64,000 bases of DNA from Archivesica marissinica (GCA_014843695.1 CM026400.1:39089816-39153815), one strand, 5' to 3'; counted from the stretch's first letter, positions 36,815 through 48,240 are shown. Program-made: numbers and translations. The notes: generated by a model not told the origin, from the sequence alone.

Positions 36815-37018
36815 TTACATTTATTTATCATATGAGCGACGCATCCGGAAGAGGTTAATAGTAGTCAAGTTGGGGATAGTGCACTGATGCAGACAGAGAC
36901 CCATTCCAGAGTCTCCTTTGGCTGATGACGATGATTGAGCTTATTTACCCTCGGCGAACCAACGCTCTTTTGCGTGCACAGTATAAAGCACCGACACGAG
37001 ACCTCGTTTTAATGTCCC
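36815..37018 (-). repeat. SINE family A, partial
   Basis: On the minus strand the GAGGTCTCGTGTCGGTGC, CAGAGACTCTGGAATGGG and CTCATATGATAAATAAA blocks of family A, with the tRNA head missing. Confidence 0.7.
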
Positions 37019-37024
37019 ACACAG

Positions 37025-37135
37025 TACGGTAGGTGTACCACGTACTGGTTAACCGCTGGAGCCTGTCCAGGAAAGGTGTTAGGTAAACTTCCCACCGGCG
37101 ATATAGCTCAAAATGGTGCAGGCGTACAACCCAAA
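37025..37135 (+). repeat. SINE family D, 3' fragment
   Basis: Blocks TACTGGTTAACCGCTGGAGCC, CAGGAAAGGTGTTAGGTAAAC and CCGGCGATATAGC match family D tails. Confidence 0.65.
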
Positions 37136-37163
37136 CAATCAAGTCAAATTTAGTAATTACAAC

Positions 37164-37445
37164 CGGGTTAGTAGTCCGGTGATTAACACGTTGTACTACG
37201 AATCCATGGATCGCAGGTTCGATCACATGTCTGAACCAAATAATATTAAGAGTGTTTCTGATTGAACATTAAGCAGTGGTCTTGTGTTGTTGTTTTACTC
37301 AGTGCACTTGAATAAACCAGAGGAGACTCTGGAATGGGTCTCTGTCTGTATCATTGCACTATCCTCCAAAATCTAAAATGACTAATCTCTTCAGTAGACG
37401 TCACTCATATGGGCAACCGGTAGGGACGATAAATAATACGCAAAA
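37164..37445 (+). repeat. SINE family A copy
   Basis: tRNA-like head with B box GGTTCGATC, then the family A body to GGGCAACCGGTAGGGACGATAAATAA. Confidence 0.8.
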
Positions 37446-37664
37446 CATACATGTTTCGAACCATCTTTACACAGACATGTATATTGGGCGCCGTTTCACT
37501 ATTTATTCAGCATTTATGGATATCCAAAAAAAATGCAATTATCGATATCCAATAATCAAAAGGAATAGTGGATATCCAAAAATAACGAATAAATAGCAAA
37601 ACTGCGCACAATACATGTATACAATGCTAACAGTAAAGAGGTCACGATTGCAGTTAATCTAATG

Positions 37665-37957
37665 TACCGTAATCGTCTATATATAGGTCGCATGGGAGTA
37701 TAAGATGCAGTTAAAAAAACATAGTAATTCCAGGGGGAAAAGCTTACTTGCTGTATAAAACGCACATGATCTTAGAGTGCAGAAAATGACCAAATCCTTT
37801 GAAAACAAAAATATCTAAACACTGACTGTGATTCGTAAGCATTACGAGTCGTGATTACAATGAAATTTAGTTCGAAATTGGAGCATAATACGCAGCCGAT
37901 TTTTGGATACCATTTTGGATGAAAAAATCTGCGTCTTATATATTGACGATTACGGTA
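37665..37957. mobile_element. 293-bp MITE with TACCGTAATCGTC ends, copy 1
   Basis: Begins TACCGTAATCGTCTATATATAG and ends with its inverted form ...TATATTGACGATTACGGTA. A near-identical copy sits at 42686-42980 in the opposite orientation, 4.7 kb away. Confidence 0.85.
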
Positions 37958-38105
37958 GTTTTTATATAAACTGAATTCGCAATCGAGCTAAAATAAATTT
38001 GTATAAACCAGCCAAGATGGGTACTAAACCTAATATTATCAAGTTTTCATAACAGTCCACTATTCCTGAAATAAATTGACTATATATATATATATATATA
38101 CGAAC

Positions 38106-38339
38106 CGACTTTTGTTTCACATAGTTTCCCAGAAAGCCCGTCTGGACATGCACATGAATAGTCATCATCACCATCGATACAAGTAGAACCGTTGTAGCAC
38201 GCGTTTCCCGGGCAGTCGTCAATGTTAGTTTCGCACGTGCTTCCGGTGTAGCCCCATCTACATGCGCACATGTAGCTTCCGATGGAATCTGTGCATGAAC
38301 CGCTATTCAGACACGGCGAATTGTGACAGTTGTCTTCCG
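38106..38339 (-). CDS. Mosaic gene exon E14: two EGF-like domains
   Basis: A 234-nt exon, phase 1-1, 78 residues, after a TTGTTTTCAG acceptor. Two EGF domains with six Cys each: DNCHNSPCLNSGSCTD..YMCACRWGY..STC and DDCPGNACYNGSTC..YSCACPDGL..KLC. EGF pairs next to LamG and TSP1 domains are usual in matrix proteins. The donor GTCG|GTTCGT is atypical and runs straight into a (TA)n stretch, so donor erosion by the microsatellite is possible. Confidence 0.9.
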
Positions 38340-38537
38340 CTGAAAACAATCGTATTCAAGAAATTCACAGCATTTACAAATTACGGTAAACCGGTCAACA
38401 ATTTTCTGGTTTGAAATGAAAAAGTAAAGATTAGAAATTGTATCATTTGCAATTTATCAAAGATAAGGGACGGCTCAATAATCTAGTGCTTAACCCTTTC
38501 ATAACATAATTTTACATATTTAGACTATTTTTCTTAC

Positions 38538-38708
38538 CGTCACAATTGCTTTTCGTTATTATAAAAGATCCATCAACGTCTGACACCTGTCTCCAGCTAA
38601 TCACAGCCCCTTTGGACGCTTTGAAACACGTGTTCGTATCTGATGGGCTATATGCATTGATATCCGACCACATGTTCAGCTGAGATAATGAACCGATAAA
38701 ACCTGTAC
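38538..38708 (-). CDS. Mosaic gene exon E13: LamG/pentraxin-like domain, third part
   Basis: A 171-nt exon, phase 1-1, acceptor CACGTTTTAG and donor G|GTAAGA, 57 residues. GFIGSLSQLNMWSD matches the FxGxIxxLNxW motif that closes LamG and pentraxin folds, and KGAVISWRQV the strand after it. With E11 and E12 it makes one concanavalin-type jelly roll. Confidence 0.85.
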
Positions 38709-38771
38709 CTAAAACGTGAAACATGCCACGGATTATTTTACGAGATATAATAGAAAAAAAAAGTGTAGTCT

Positions 38772-39028
38772 ATTTAACTCTTTCATCACCAATGTCGTAT
38801 AAACACAAATGCGACATTGCAAAAGAGCAGAGAACCAGATCAGATAGAACAAAACGTGTCATCTGATCAGGCTCTATGCTGATTGCTCTTCAGACAGTGG
38901 AGCTGAAGCACCTGTTCGTATAGCAAACAACATAGATCCTGATCAGATGATACGTTTATGACTCGGCTGATCTGGATCTATGTTGTTTGCACATGTTCTG
39001 AATTTATTGGGCGCTGAAAGTGTTAATG
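38772..39028. mobile_element. MITE with internal hairpins
   Basis: Ends TTAACTCTTTCATCACC / GGCGCTGAAAGTGTTAA are imperfect inverted repeats. Inside are palindromic blocks around TCTGATCAGG and two copies of CTATGTTGTTTGC-type sequence. A relative lies at 55506-55742. Confidence 0.7.
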
Positions 39029-39057
39029 CCATGAATAAGAACCAATGTTTATACAAT

Positions 39058-39273
39058 TTATTTGAGCTCGATTGCGAAACAAATTCTTACAACTTATATT
39101 AATCATTCTCGAGACCTCATTCCTGATGGAATCCATCGCCACGAGGGATAGAGAAGTGGCAATCTGGAATTTAAATGCCTTGCCTAAGGGCACAATCATA
39201 ACGGCTCCAGTGGGCTCGAACTCTGGACATTTCGCACCTGAAGAGAACGCGCTACTACTGCGCTATCACAACG
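39058..39273 (-). repeat. SINE family B copy
   Basis: Minus-strand copy: tail complement GAGCTCGATTGCGAAACAAATTC, CCTGATGGAATCCATCGCCACG, and B-box complement GGGCTCGAACTC. Confidence 0.85.
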
Positions 39274-39528
39274 AGAAAAGGCGTGTACGAACGTTGCCTA
39301 ATAATGCGAATGCGCATGTCCGTAGCTTTAAGCGTGTAAATTGCATATCATTAGTTGGAAACCCTCATGTGAAATTGCAATGAGGACACATACGTTCATC
39401 TAAGGAAATGCAATAGCTATGTAAATATGACATGACGCCATATTTCTTTTTTCTCCAACGGAGTTTAAATACACAGCGAATTGTTTCTAGGACAACAGGT
39501 TACTCTGGGATACATATGTAATTATAGG

Positions 39529-39757
39529 AAGTTGTGATAGAACAGTGGTAGCCCGTTCACTTCAGGTACGAAAGGACTGGAGTTTGAACCCCGTTGGATG
39601 TGTTATGATTGTGCCCTTAGGCAAGGCATTTAAAATAAATTCCACGTTGCCTCGTCTCTCACAATCATGGCGATGGATTCCATCAGGAATGAGGTCTTGA
39701 GAGTGATTAATATAAATTGTAAGAACTTGTTTCACAATCAAGCTAAAAAACGTTTGT
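39529..39757 (+). repeat. SINE family B copy
   Basis: Head GTTGTGATAGAACAGTGGTAG, B box GGAGTTTGAACCCC and the usual ATTAATATAAATTG..TTTCACAATCAAGC tail. It faces the copy at 39058-39273 (inverted pair). Confidence 0.85.
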
Positions 39758-39774
39758 ATCAACTTTTTGCTTTA

Positions 39775-39863
39775 TCCCTCTTCGTCCAGTCTGGAACATA
39801 GGGCCTTGACTACAGCTTTCCATCCTCTACGGTCCTGCGCTTTGTGCTTGGCCTCTCCCCAGT
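39775..39863 (-). pseudogene. LINE ORF2 extreme C-terminal fragment
   Basis: The minus-strand frame AQDRRGWKAVVKALCSRL followed by DEEG and TAA matches the A-x-DR-x-x-W(R/K) tail typical of APE-type non-LTR retrotransposon ORF2 proteins. Only about 29 codons remain. Confidence 0.6.
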
Positions 39864-39924
39864 ATCAACTAAACATGTGTAATTCAAATGTGCAATTTAA
39901 ACTTTTGAATTTTTAAATTATCAA

Positions 39925-40422
39925 ATAATTGAACGGATTAAAGCTATACATACCACCTGCTGTAATGTTCAGTGAAGCCGGCATTGTGGGTGGAGAATGG
40001 ACCGATTCATACAGAAGTTTCCTCTCATTGAACAGATTAAAGCTATACATACCACCTGCTGTAATGTTCAGTGAAGCCGGCATTGTGGGTGGAGAATGCA
40101 CCGATTCATTCAGAAGTTTCCTCTCATTGAACAGATTAAAGCTATACATACCACCTGCTGCAATGTTCAGTGAAGCCGGCATTGTGGGTGGAGAATGCAC
40201 AGATTCATTCAGAAGTTTCCTCTCATTGAACAGATTAAAGCTATATATACCACCTGCTGTAATGTTCAGTGAAGCCGGCATTGTGGGTGGAGAATGCACA
40301 GATTCATTCAGAAGTTTCCTCTCATTGAACAGATTAAAGCTATACATACCACCTACTGTAATGTTCAGTGAAGCCGGCATTGTGGGTGGAGAATGCACCG
40401 ATTCATTCAGAAGTTTCCTCTC
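39925..40422 (-). repeat. 99-bp in-frame tandem array of the LamG exon end plus 5' splice site (5 copies)
   Basis: Five units with exact 99-bp period, each encoding NERKLLNESVHSPPTMPASL plus NITAGG and then the donor GGTG|GTATGTATAG and about 20 bp. Since 99 = 33 codons and the intron part has no stop, the frame stays open through all copies. Donors fall at 40349, 40250, 40151, 40052 and 39953. Confidence 0.95.
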
Positions 40423-40519
40423 ATTAAGGTACACCTGTATTTCTGCCCCGGAATATCTTACAGTTACTTGCTTCCATAACATGGAACCAGCCAAATCTTC
40501 TCCTCCCGCGTACAAGTTG
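40350..40519 (-). CDS. Mosaic gene exon E12: LamG/pentraxin-like domain, middle part
   Basis: Shortest form 170 nt, entering in phase 2 (as E11 requires) and leaving in phase 1 (as E13 requires). Acceptor TTGCTGTTTTCAG. About 57 residues: NLYAGGEDLAGSMLWKQ, then VTVRYSGAEIQVYLN, the W-x-x-V-x-V-x-Y-x-G...VYLN core of LamG/concanavalin-like domains. The exon end is part of the five-copy 99-bp array, so alternative donors could add 33, 66, 99 or 132 residues in frame, right in a surface loop after the VYLN strand. Which donor is used cannot be told from sequence. Confidence 0.85.
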
Positions 40520-40554
40520 CTGAAAACAGCAATGTATCTCAATCAGGATATCGA

Positions 40555-41110
40555 AATGGCGCAGGTTCGAGCCTTGCCAAAGGTGCATACTATTCGAAAT
40601 GGTGCAGGTTCGAGCCTTGCCCAAGGTGTATACTATTCAAAATGGCGCAGGTTCGAGCCTTGCCAAGGTGTATACTATTCGAAATGGCGCAGGTTCGAGC
40701 CTTGCCAAGGTGTATACTATTCGAATTGGCGCAGGTTCGAGCCTTGCCAAGGTGTATACTATTCGAAATGGCGCAGGTTCGAGCCTTGCCCAAGGTGTAT
40801 ACTATTCAAAATGGCGCAGGTTCGAGCCTTGCCCAAGGTGTATACTATTCGAAATGGCGCAGGTTCGAGCCTTGCCCAAGGTGTATACTATTCGAAATGC
40901 CGCAGGTTCGAGCCTTGCCAAGGTGTATACTATTCGAAATGGCGCAGGTTCAAGCCTTGCCCAAGGTGCATACTATTCGAAATGCTGCAGGTTCGAGCCT
41001 TGCCAAAGGTGTATACTATTCGAAATGCTGCAGGTTCGAGCCTTGCCCATGGTGTATACTATTCGAAATGCTGCAGGTTCGAGCCTTGCCCAAGGTGTAT
41101 ACTATTCGAA
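40555..41110. repeat. 42/43-bp minisatellite with pol III B-box-like core (about 13 copies)
   Basis: Units ATGGCGCAGGTTCGAGCC-TTGCCCAAGGTGTATACTATTCGAA. GGTTCGAGCC fits the tRNA B-box consensus. It begins about 35 bp upstream of the E12 acceptor. The apparent ORFs on both strands change frame with the 42/43-bp alternation and are not genes. Confidence 0.93.
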
Positions 41111-41132
41111 GTCTGGTGTATTGTTATTAGTT

Positions 41133-41325
41133 TATACTAATTTATTTAGCTCGATTGCGAAACAAGTTATTTCAATTTATATTAATCACTCTCGAGACCT
41201 CATTCCTGAATCCATCACCACGAGGGAGAAAGAAGAGGCAATGTGGAATTTAACTGCCTTGCCTAAGGGCACAATCGTAACGGCTCCAACGGGGCTCGAA
41301 CTCCGGACCATTCGCACCTGAAGCG
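41133..41325 (-). repeat. SINE family B copy
   Basis: Tail complement TTTAGCTCGATTGCGAAACAAG and B-box complement GGGGCTCGAACTCC; it abuts the B-box-like array. Confidence 0.85.
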
Positions 41326-42094
41326 AACATGCAGGTGTATCGCGGTGTATTGTTATTGGTTAGCGTGGTAATTCTTCGGCTTCAGGGACACCTGATAATC
41401 GTTAGCAGTTGCGCCTGCTATACTGTTCAGACGAGTCGGCAACATACTCTAATTCAGCCACGCGCTTTCCAAGGGCCATGTTCTCTTCTTTGAGTAGTTT
41501 ATTGGACATCTCCAGCTCATCGACGCACGTACCCAGATTTTGGTGTTTATACAAAGGTAGTCATAATAAAAATGTGATTATCTAAATCTTTATAATATAA
41601 AACATGAATATCTTTTTAATCTCCCACCAGACTACAACAAACAGTTATAGGCCCATGATGGGTCTATCTTTATTAATAATAAAATGCGTGTACCTGGATA
41701 TATCACCACATGTCAATATACATCACAGGAGAAAGTTCCAAAAATATGATGAATATCAATTAGGTTTTAACAAAAAATACAGAATTTGGAGACAAAAATA
41801 ATTATTCAGTAGAAATAGCACTTCTCAGACCTTATATTGTGCCCATATTTGGTAGTTACTGGAAGAACGTAGCAAACTAAACACGTGACCAAAACAGTTT
41901 CATTCATAAATATCAGATAGCAGACGGCCATTTTACAAAATTGGAATGAACATAAATATATATGATGGGCATTTTCCATGATTTGGCGCATGCTTTCAGA
42001 AATAGGGGGTGGGGTAATTAATTGTACATGGAACTTGATATTCATGTAAGCATCTTTCATGAGTGGTTTACTTATCATTTGGAAAAAGTTGGCA

Positions 42095-42235
42095 GTTTCT
42101 TACGGAGGTTGGTGCACCCAAGTACTGGTTAACCGTTGGAGCCTGCCCAGGAAAGGTGTTGTTAAGTAAACTGCCCACCGGCGATATAGCCCGAAATGGT
42201 GCTGATGCAGGCGTAAAACCCGAAATAACATAACA
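42095..42235 (+). repeat. SINE family D, 3' fragment
   Basis: GGTTGGTGCACCCAAGTACTGG, TTAACCGTTGGAGCCTGCCC and CCCACCGGCGATATAGCCC match the tail half of the family D copy at 59826-60043. Confidence 0.75.
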
Positions 42236-42452
42236 ACATACTTATCATTTCGTTGACAGTTTACGATTGCTTGTTTATCAACATTGTGCTACACATGTTT
42301 ACCATTAATGGTTATGCATCTGGGTAAACACTTAGTCTAATCCAATGGAAAGAATGATAGGTGGCGCTATTTTACCTCGCTTTGATAATGTATGTATAAC
42401 GCGGTATGTAAAGACCAACAGTATGTTAAGAACCAACTATGCATACACCTAC

Positions 42453-42660
42453 CCAAACAGTTGAATTCTCAGTTGATCCGTGTTGATAGTGGAAAGCATA
42501 GGTTGACCGTCTGCTCCAACGATCGTGACAATGTTGTCACACTGTGTACATTTCACCCAGAATGCCACGATAAATGTATTCTGGAGATCAACTTCTGATG
42601 TAAAAGTAGCCGCAGAAAATTCCTCGGTGACATCCAATACAGTATATGTAATATCGAATT
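42453..42660 (-). CDS. Mosaic gene exon E11: LamG/pentraxin-like domain, first part
   Basis: A 208-nt exon, phase 1 to 2, acceptor GTCATTATGCAG and donor GG|GTAGGT. About 69 residues: FDITYTVLDVTEEFSAATF, then FIVAFWVKCTQCDNIVTIVG, the first strands of a pentraxin/LamG fold (FxVxFWVK). Its frame continues precisely into E12. Confidence 0.85.
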
Positions 42661-42685
42661 CTGCATAATGACCAAAAATTATGAT

Positions 42686-42980
42686 TACCGTAATCGTCAA
42701 TATATAAGACGCAGGTTTTTTCATCCAAAAATGGTATCAAATAAAATCTGCTGTGTCTTATGCTCCAATTTTCGAACTAAATTTCATTGTAATCACGACT
42801 CGTAACGCTTACGAATCACAGTCAGTGTTTAGATAATTTTTGTTTTCAAAGGATTTGGTCATTTTCTGCACTCTAAGATCATGTGCGTTTTATACAGCAA
42901 GTAAGCTTTTTCCCCTGGAATTTCTGTTTTTTTAACTGCGTTTGTACTCCCGTGCGACCTATATATAGACGATTACGGTA
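42686..42980. mobile_element. 295-bp MITE with TACCGTAATCGTC ends, copy 2
   Basis: Inverted repeats TACCGTAATCGTC at one end and GACGATTACGGTA at the other; reverse-oriented twin of 37665-37957. It starts only 26 bp upstream of the E11 acceptor. Confidence 0.85.
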
Positions 42981-43040
42981 TTAGTTTAGTTTAATCAAAA
43001 TATTTATTAGCTCGATTGAGTCCTTTTAAGGAATGTGGGT

Positions 43041-43285
43041 TAACCCTTTCAACACCACAGACCTCTAAATTGGCTTACAAAAAAGTGTAGATCCAGATGA
43101 GCCGGCTCGTGACGAGCCGTCTCATCAGGATCTGCACTTTTTTCAAGTAATATAACTATTTTTAGAAAAAAAATTACCCATTTTGATAAATGAACTGATC
43201 CAAATATAATTTTGTTATTAATTTATTGGTCTAAAAATATCATGGACCAGTCCATGTCAGTTACTTGGTGTTGAATGGGTTAACA
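43041..43285. mobile_element. Foldback MITE, TTAACCCTTTCAACACCA ends
   Basis: Left end TTAACCCTTTCAACACCAC pairs with right end TGGTGTTGAATGGGTTAA. The interior has a long palindrome: AGATCCAGATGAGCCGGCTCG / CGAGCCGTCTCATCAGGATCT. Relatives: 60972-61201 and the interrupted copy at 55827-56145. Confidence 0.85.
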
Positions 43286-43400
43286 GCTCAATCGGGGTTG
43301 AACTAAATTAATTGGGTATGGTCAAAGTGTGTGGAGGCAGAAATTTAAACACGCCCAATGTACTTCAATCACCACGATTGTAAGTTCTTTTTTCAGACTT

Positions 43401-43655
43401 CAGACGGATCTGTAGTCCAGTGGTTAACACGTTGGACTGGTAATCCAGGGATCGCATGTTCGATCCCCCGTCTGACCCTAATAAAATTAACAGAATTTAA
43501 ACTGAGTTCTCGTGTCGGTGCTTTACACTGTGCATGTAAAAGAAACAGAGGAGACTCTGGAATAGGTCTCAACATTGCACTATCCTCCAAATCTAAACTG
43601 ACTCTAAACTCCTCAGGAGGCGCCGCTCATATGGGCAACCGGTAGCGACGCTTTT
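43401..43655 (+). repeat. SINE family A copy
   Basis: Head CAGACGGATCTGTAGTCCAG, anticodon loop CTGGTAA, B box TGTTCGATCCC, body to GGGCAACCGGTAGCGACG. Confidence 0.9.
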
Positions 43656-43699
43656 CTTTATCACATTACCACAGTAACAACCACCACATGAAATGAAAC

Positions 43700-43870
43700 A
43701 ATTGGATGAAATGAAACAATAATTGCACATTTCATGTACACATGTAATATAGTAGTGGAATTATGAAACAATAATTGCACATTTTATGTACACATGTAAT
43801 ATAGTAGTGGAATGATGAAACAATAATTGCACATTTCATGTACACATGTAATATAGTAGTCGCATGATGA
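43700..43870. repeat. 52-bp tandem repeat (3 copies) next to the E10 donor
   Basis: Three units containing ATAATTGCACATTTCATGTAC and ATGTAATATAGTAGTGGAAT, beginning about 25 bp into the intron after exon E10. The donor itself is not in the unit. Confidence 0.9.
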
Positions 43871-43895
43871 AACAAGTGTACTCCCAGTAACATAC

Positions 43896-44057
43896 CCTGG
43901 CATTGAGTGATAGACGAGGCTCCGGGTTTGAGTGTGACCTGACTTCCTGGACATTCTGTACATTCTGTGCTGGCCAAATTCACACTGTACCATCCCAGAT
44001 CACAGGCAGAACATGGGGGCGTTGCAGTTGGCGAGAAGGTACCAGCAGGGCAAGCAT
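43896..44057 (-). CDS. Mosaic gene exon E10: GCC2/GCC3 (ephrin-receptor-like) domain 2
   Basis: A 162-nt exon, phase 1-1, 54 residues, acceptor TTTTCTATCTCTTAG and donor GG|GTATGT. CPAGTFS..PPCSACDLGWYS..STECTECPGSQVTLKPGASS..QC is the standard Cys pattern (C-GT-C-x2-C-G-Y-C-x2-C-P-G-T-GA-S-C). Such domains occur in ephrin receptors, SCUBE and SVEP1. The stretch upstream of the acceptor is expanded into a 34-bp array. Confidence 0.9.
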
Positions 44058-44812
44058 CTAAGAGATAGAAAATAACGTATGCATTACAATTTTGCGAGAT
44101 GGAAAATAACGTATGCATCACAATTTTGCGAGATGGAAAATAACGTATGCATTACAATTTCATGAGATAAAAAATAACGTATGCATTATAATTTCACGAG
44201 ATGGAAAATAACGTATGCATTATAATTTCGCGAGATGGAAAATAACGTATGCATTACAATTTCATGAGATAAAAAATAACGTATGCATTATAATTTCACG
44301 AGATGGAAAATAACGTATGCATTATAATTTCACGAGATGGAAAATAACGTATGCATTACAATTTCATGAGATAAAAAATAACGTATGCATTATAATTTCA
44401 CGAGATGGAAAATAACGTATGCATTATAATTTCGCGAGATGGAAAATAACGTATGCATTACAATTTCGAGAGATAGAAAATAACGTATGCATTACAATTT
44501 CACGAGATGGAAAATAACGTATGCATTACAATTTCATGAGATAAAAAATAACGTATGCATTATAATTTCACGAGATGGAAAATAACGTATGCATTATAAT
44601 TTCGCGAGATGGAAAATAACGTATGCATTACAATTTCGCGAGATAGAAAATAACGTATGCATTACAATTTCGCGAGATAGAAAATAACGTATGCATTACA
44701 ATTTCGCGAGATAGAAAATAACGTATGCATTACAATTTCGCGAGATGGAAAATAACGTATGCATTACAATTTCGCGAGATAGAAAATAACGTATGCATTA
44801 CAATTTCGCGAA
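44058..44812 (-). repeat. 34-bp tandem array derived from the E10 polypyrimidine region (about 22 copies)
   Basis: On the minus strand each unit reads ...GCATACGTTATTTTC(T/C)ATCTCGCGAAATTGTAAT. The first unit ends CTATCTCTTAG at the real acceptor; the other copies have CTCGCGA or CTCATGA there and so lack the AG. Confidence 0.93.
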
Positions 44813-45074
44813 TAGTCATACGCAGGACATGCACATGTAAGAGAGATATATAATACCACGGGAGTTTAGCTTAAACAAGAATTTATTTATATATGTGTAC
44901 ATACATTGTCATTTATAATATACAGTGTGTCAACCAGATTGAGAAGAACGTGGTAATCAGCTTTCAAATTCATGAAACTACTATAAAATTAAAAAAATAG
45001 TAAATTTATGGTAAACAACATGTGTGTGTTCTATATGTATATTATACTTTCCATCATGTTAATGGAGCATGCGT

Positions 45075-48000
45075 GACTATGACGTCACAACAAGTACTTT
45101 ACTATGACATCACAACAAATACTTTACTACGACGTCACAACAAGTACTTTACTATGATGTCACAAGTACTTTACTATGACGTCACAACAAGTACTTTACT
45201 ATGACGTCACAACAAGTACTTTACTATGACGTCAAAACAAGTACTTTACTATGATGTCCCAACAAGTACTTTACTATGACGTCACAACAAGTACTTTACT
45301 ATAACGTCACAAGTACTTTACAATGACGTCACAAGTACTTTACTATGACGTCACAAGTACTTTACTATGATGTCCCAACAAGTACTTTACTATGACGTCA
45401 CAACAAGTACTTTACTATGACGTCACAACAAGTACTTTACTATGACGTCACAAGTACTTTACTATGATGTCCCAACAAGTACTTTACTATGACGTCACAA
45501 GTACTTTACTATGATGTCCCAACAAGTACTTTACTATGACGTCACAAGTACTTTACTATGACGTCACAAGCACTTTACTATGATGTCCCAACAAGTACTT
45601 TACTATGACGTCACAAATACTTTACAATGACGTCAAAACAAGTACTTTACTATGACGTCACAACAAGTACTTTATTATGACGTCACAACAAGTACTTTAC
45701 TATGACGTCACAAGTACTTTACTATGACGTCACAACAAGTACTTTACTATGATGTCCCAACAAGTACTTTACTATGATGTCACAACAATTACTTTACTAT
45801 GACGTCACAAGTACTTTACTATGACGTCACAACAAGTACTTTACTATGACATCAAAACAAGTACTTTACTATGACGTCACAACAAGTACTTTACAATGAC
45901 ATCAAAACAAGTACTTTACTATGATGTCCCAACAAGTACTTTACTATGATGTCACAATAAGTACTTTACTATGATGTCACAACAAGTACCTTACTATGAC
46001 GTCACAACAAGTACCTTACTATGACGTCACAACAAGTACTTTACTATGATGTCACAACAAGTACTTTACAATGACGTCACAACAAGTACCTTACTATGAT
46101 GTCACAACAAGTACTTTACTATGACGTCACAACAAGTACTTTACTATGACGTCACAAGTACTTTACTATGACATCACAACAAGTACTTTACTATGATGTC
46201 ACAGCAAGTAGTTTACTATGATGTCACAACAAGCACTTTACTATGACGTCACAACAAGTACTTTACTATGACGTCACAACAAGTACTTTACTATGACGTC
46301 ACAACAAGTACTTTACTATGATGTCACAACAAGTACTTTACTATGATGTCACAACAAGTACTTTACTATGACGTCACAACAAGTACTTTACTATGATGTC
46401 ACAGCAAGCACTTTACTATGACATCACAACAAGTACTTTACTATGACATCACAACAAGTACTTTACTATGACATCACAACAAGTACTTTACTATGACGTC
46501 ACAACACATACTTTACTATGACGTCACAACAAGTACTTTACTATGACGTCACAACAATTACTTTACTATGACGTCACAACAAGTACTTTACTATGATGTC
46601 ACAACAAGTACTTTATTATGACGTCACAACAAGTAGTTTATTATGATGTCACAACAAGTACTTTACTATGACATCACAACAAGTACTTTACTATGACATC
46701 ACAACAAGTACTTTACTATGACATCACAACAAGTACTTTACTATGACATCACAACAAGTACTTTACTATGACATCACAACAAGTACTTTACTATGATGTC
46801 ACAAGTACTTTACTATGACGTCACAACAAGTACTTTACTATGACATCAAAACAAGTACTTTACTATGACGTCACAACAAGTACTTTACAATGACATCAAA
46901 ACAAGTAATTTACTATGATGTCCCAACAAGTACTTTACTATGATCAATAAGTACTTTACTATGATGTCACAACAAGTACCTTACTATGACGTCACAACAA
47001 GTACCTTACTATGACGTCACAACAAGTACTTTACTATGACGTCACAACAAGTACTTTACAATGACGTCACAACAAGTACCTTACTATGACGTCACAACAA
47101 GTACTTTACTATGACGTCACAACAAGTACTTTACTATGACGTCACAAGTACTTTACTATGACGTCACAACAAGTACTTTACTATGACGTCACAGCAAGTA
47201 CTTTACTATGATGTCACAACAAGCACTTTACTATGACGTCACAACAAGTACTTTACTATGACGTCACAACAAGTACTTTACTATGACATCACAACAAGTA
47301 CTTTACTATGACGTCACAACAAGTACTTTACTATGACATCACAACAAGTACTTTACTATGACATCACAACAAGTACTTTACTATGACATCACAACAAGTA
47401 CTTTACTATGACGTCACAACACATACTTTACTATGACGTCACAACAAGTACTTTACTATGACATCACAACAAGTACTTTACTATGATGTCACAACAAGTA
47501 CTTTACTATGATGTCACAACAAGTACTTTATTATGACGTCACAACAAGTAGTTTATTATGATGTCACAACAAGTACTTTACTATGACATCACAACAAGTA
47601 CTTTACTATGACATCACAACAAGTACTTTACTATGACATCACAACAAGTACTTTACTATGACATCACAACAAGTACTTTACTATGACATCACAACAAGTA
47701 CTTTACTATGACATCACAACAAGTACTTTACTATGACATCACAACAAGTACTTTACTATGATGTCACAAGTACTTTACTATGATGTCACAACTAGTACTT
47801 TACTATGACATCACAACTTTACTAGGACATCACAAGTACTTTACTAGGACGTCACAACAAGTACTTTACTATGATGTCACAACAAGTACTTTACTATGAT
47901 GTCACAACAAGTACTTTATTATGACAACACAACAAGTACTTTACTATGATGTCACAACAAGTACTTTACTATGACAACACAACAAGTACTTTACTATGAC

Positions 48001-48240
48001 GTCACAACAAGTACTTTACTATGACATCACAAGAAGTACTTTACTATGACGTCACAACAAGTACCTTACTATGACATCACAAGAAGTACTTTACTATGAC
48101 ATCACAACAAGTACTTTACTAGGACATCACAAGTACTTTACTCTGACGTCACAACAAGTACTTTACTATGACATCACAACAAGTACTTTACTATGATGTC
48201 ACAACAAGTACTTTACAATGACATCACAACAAGTACTGTA
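45075..48240. repeat. 25-bp minisatellite with CRE core (about 125 copies)
   Basis: Units TTTACTATGACGTCACAACAAGTAC, 3.17 kb. Many units carry the perfect palindrome TGACGTCA; most others have TGATGTCA or TGACATCA, the expected CpG-decay products. Shorter 18-20-bp units lacking ACAAC also occur. It lies in the intron between the two GCC2/GCC3 exons. Confidence 0.97.

Noticed and set aside
39929..41321. Plus-strand ORFs of 403 and 240 aa
   Set aside because: Antisense of the 99-bp LamG exon array and of the 42/43-bp array; no coding signature on this strand.
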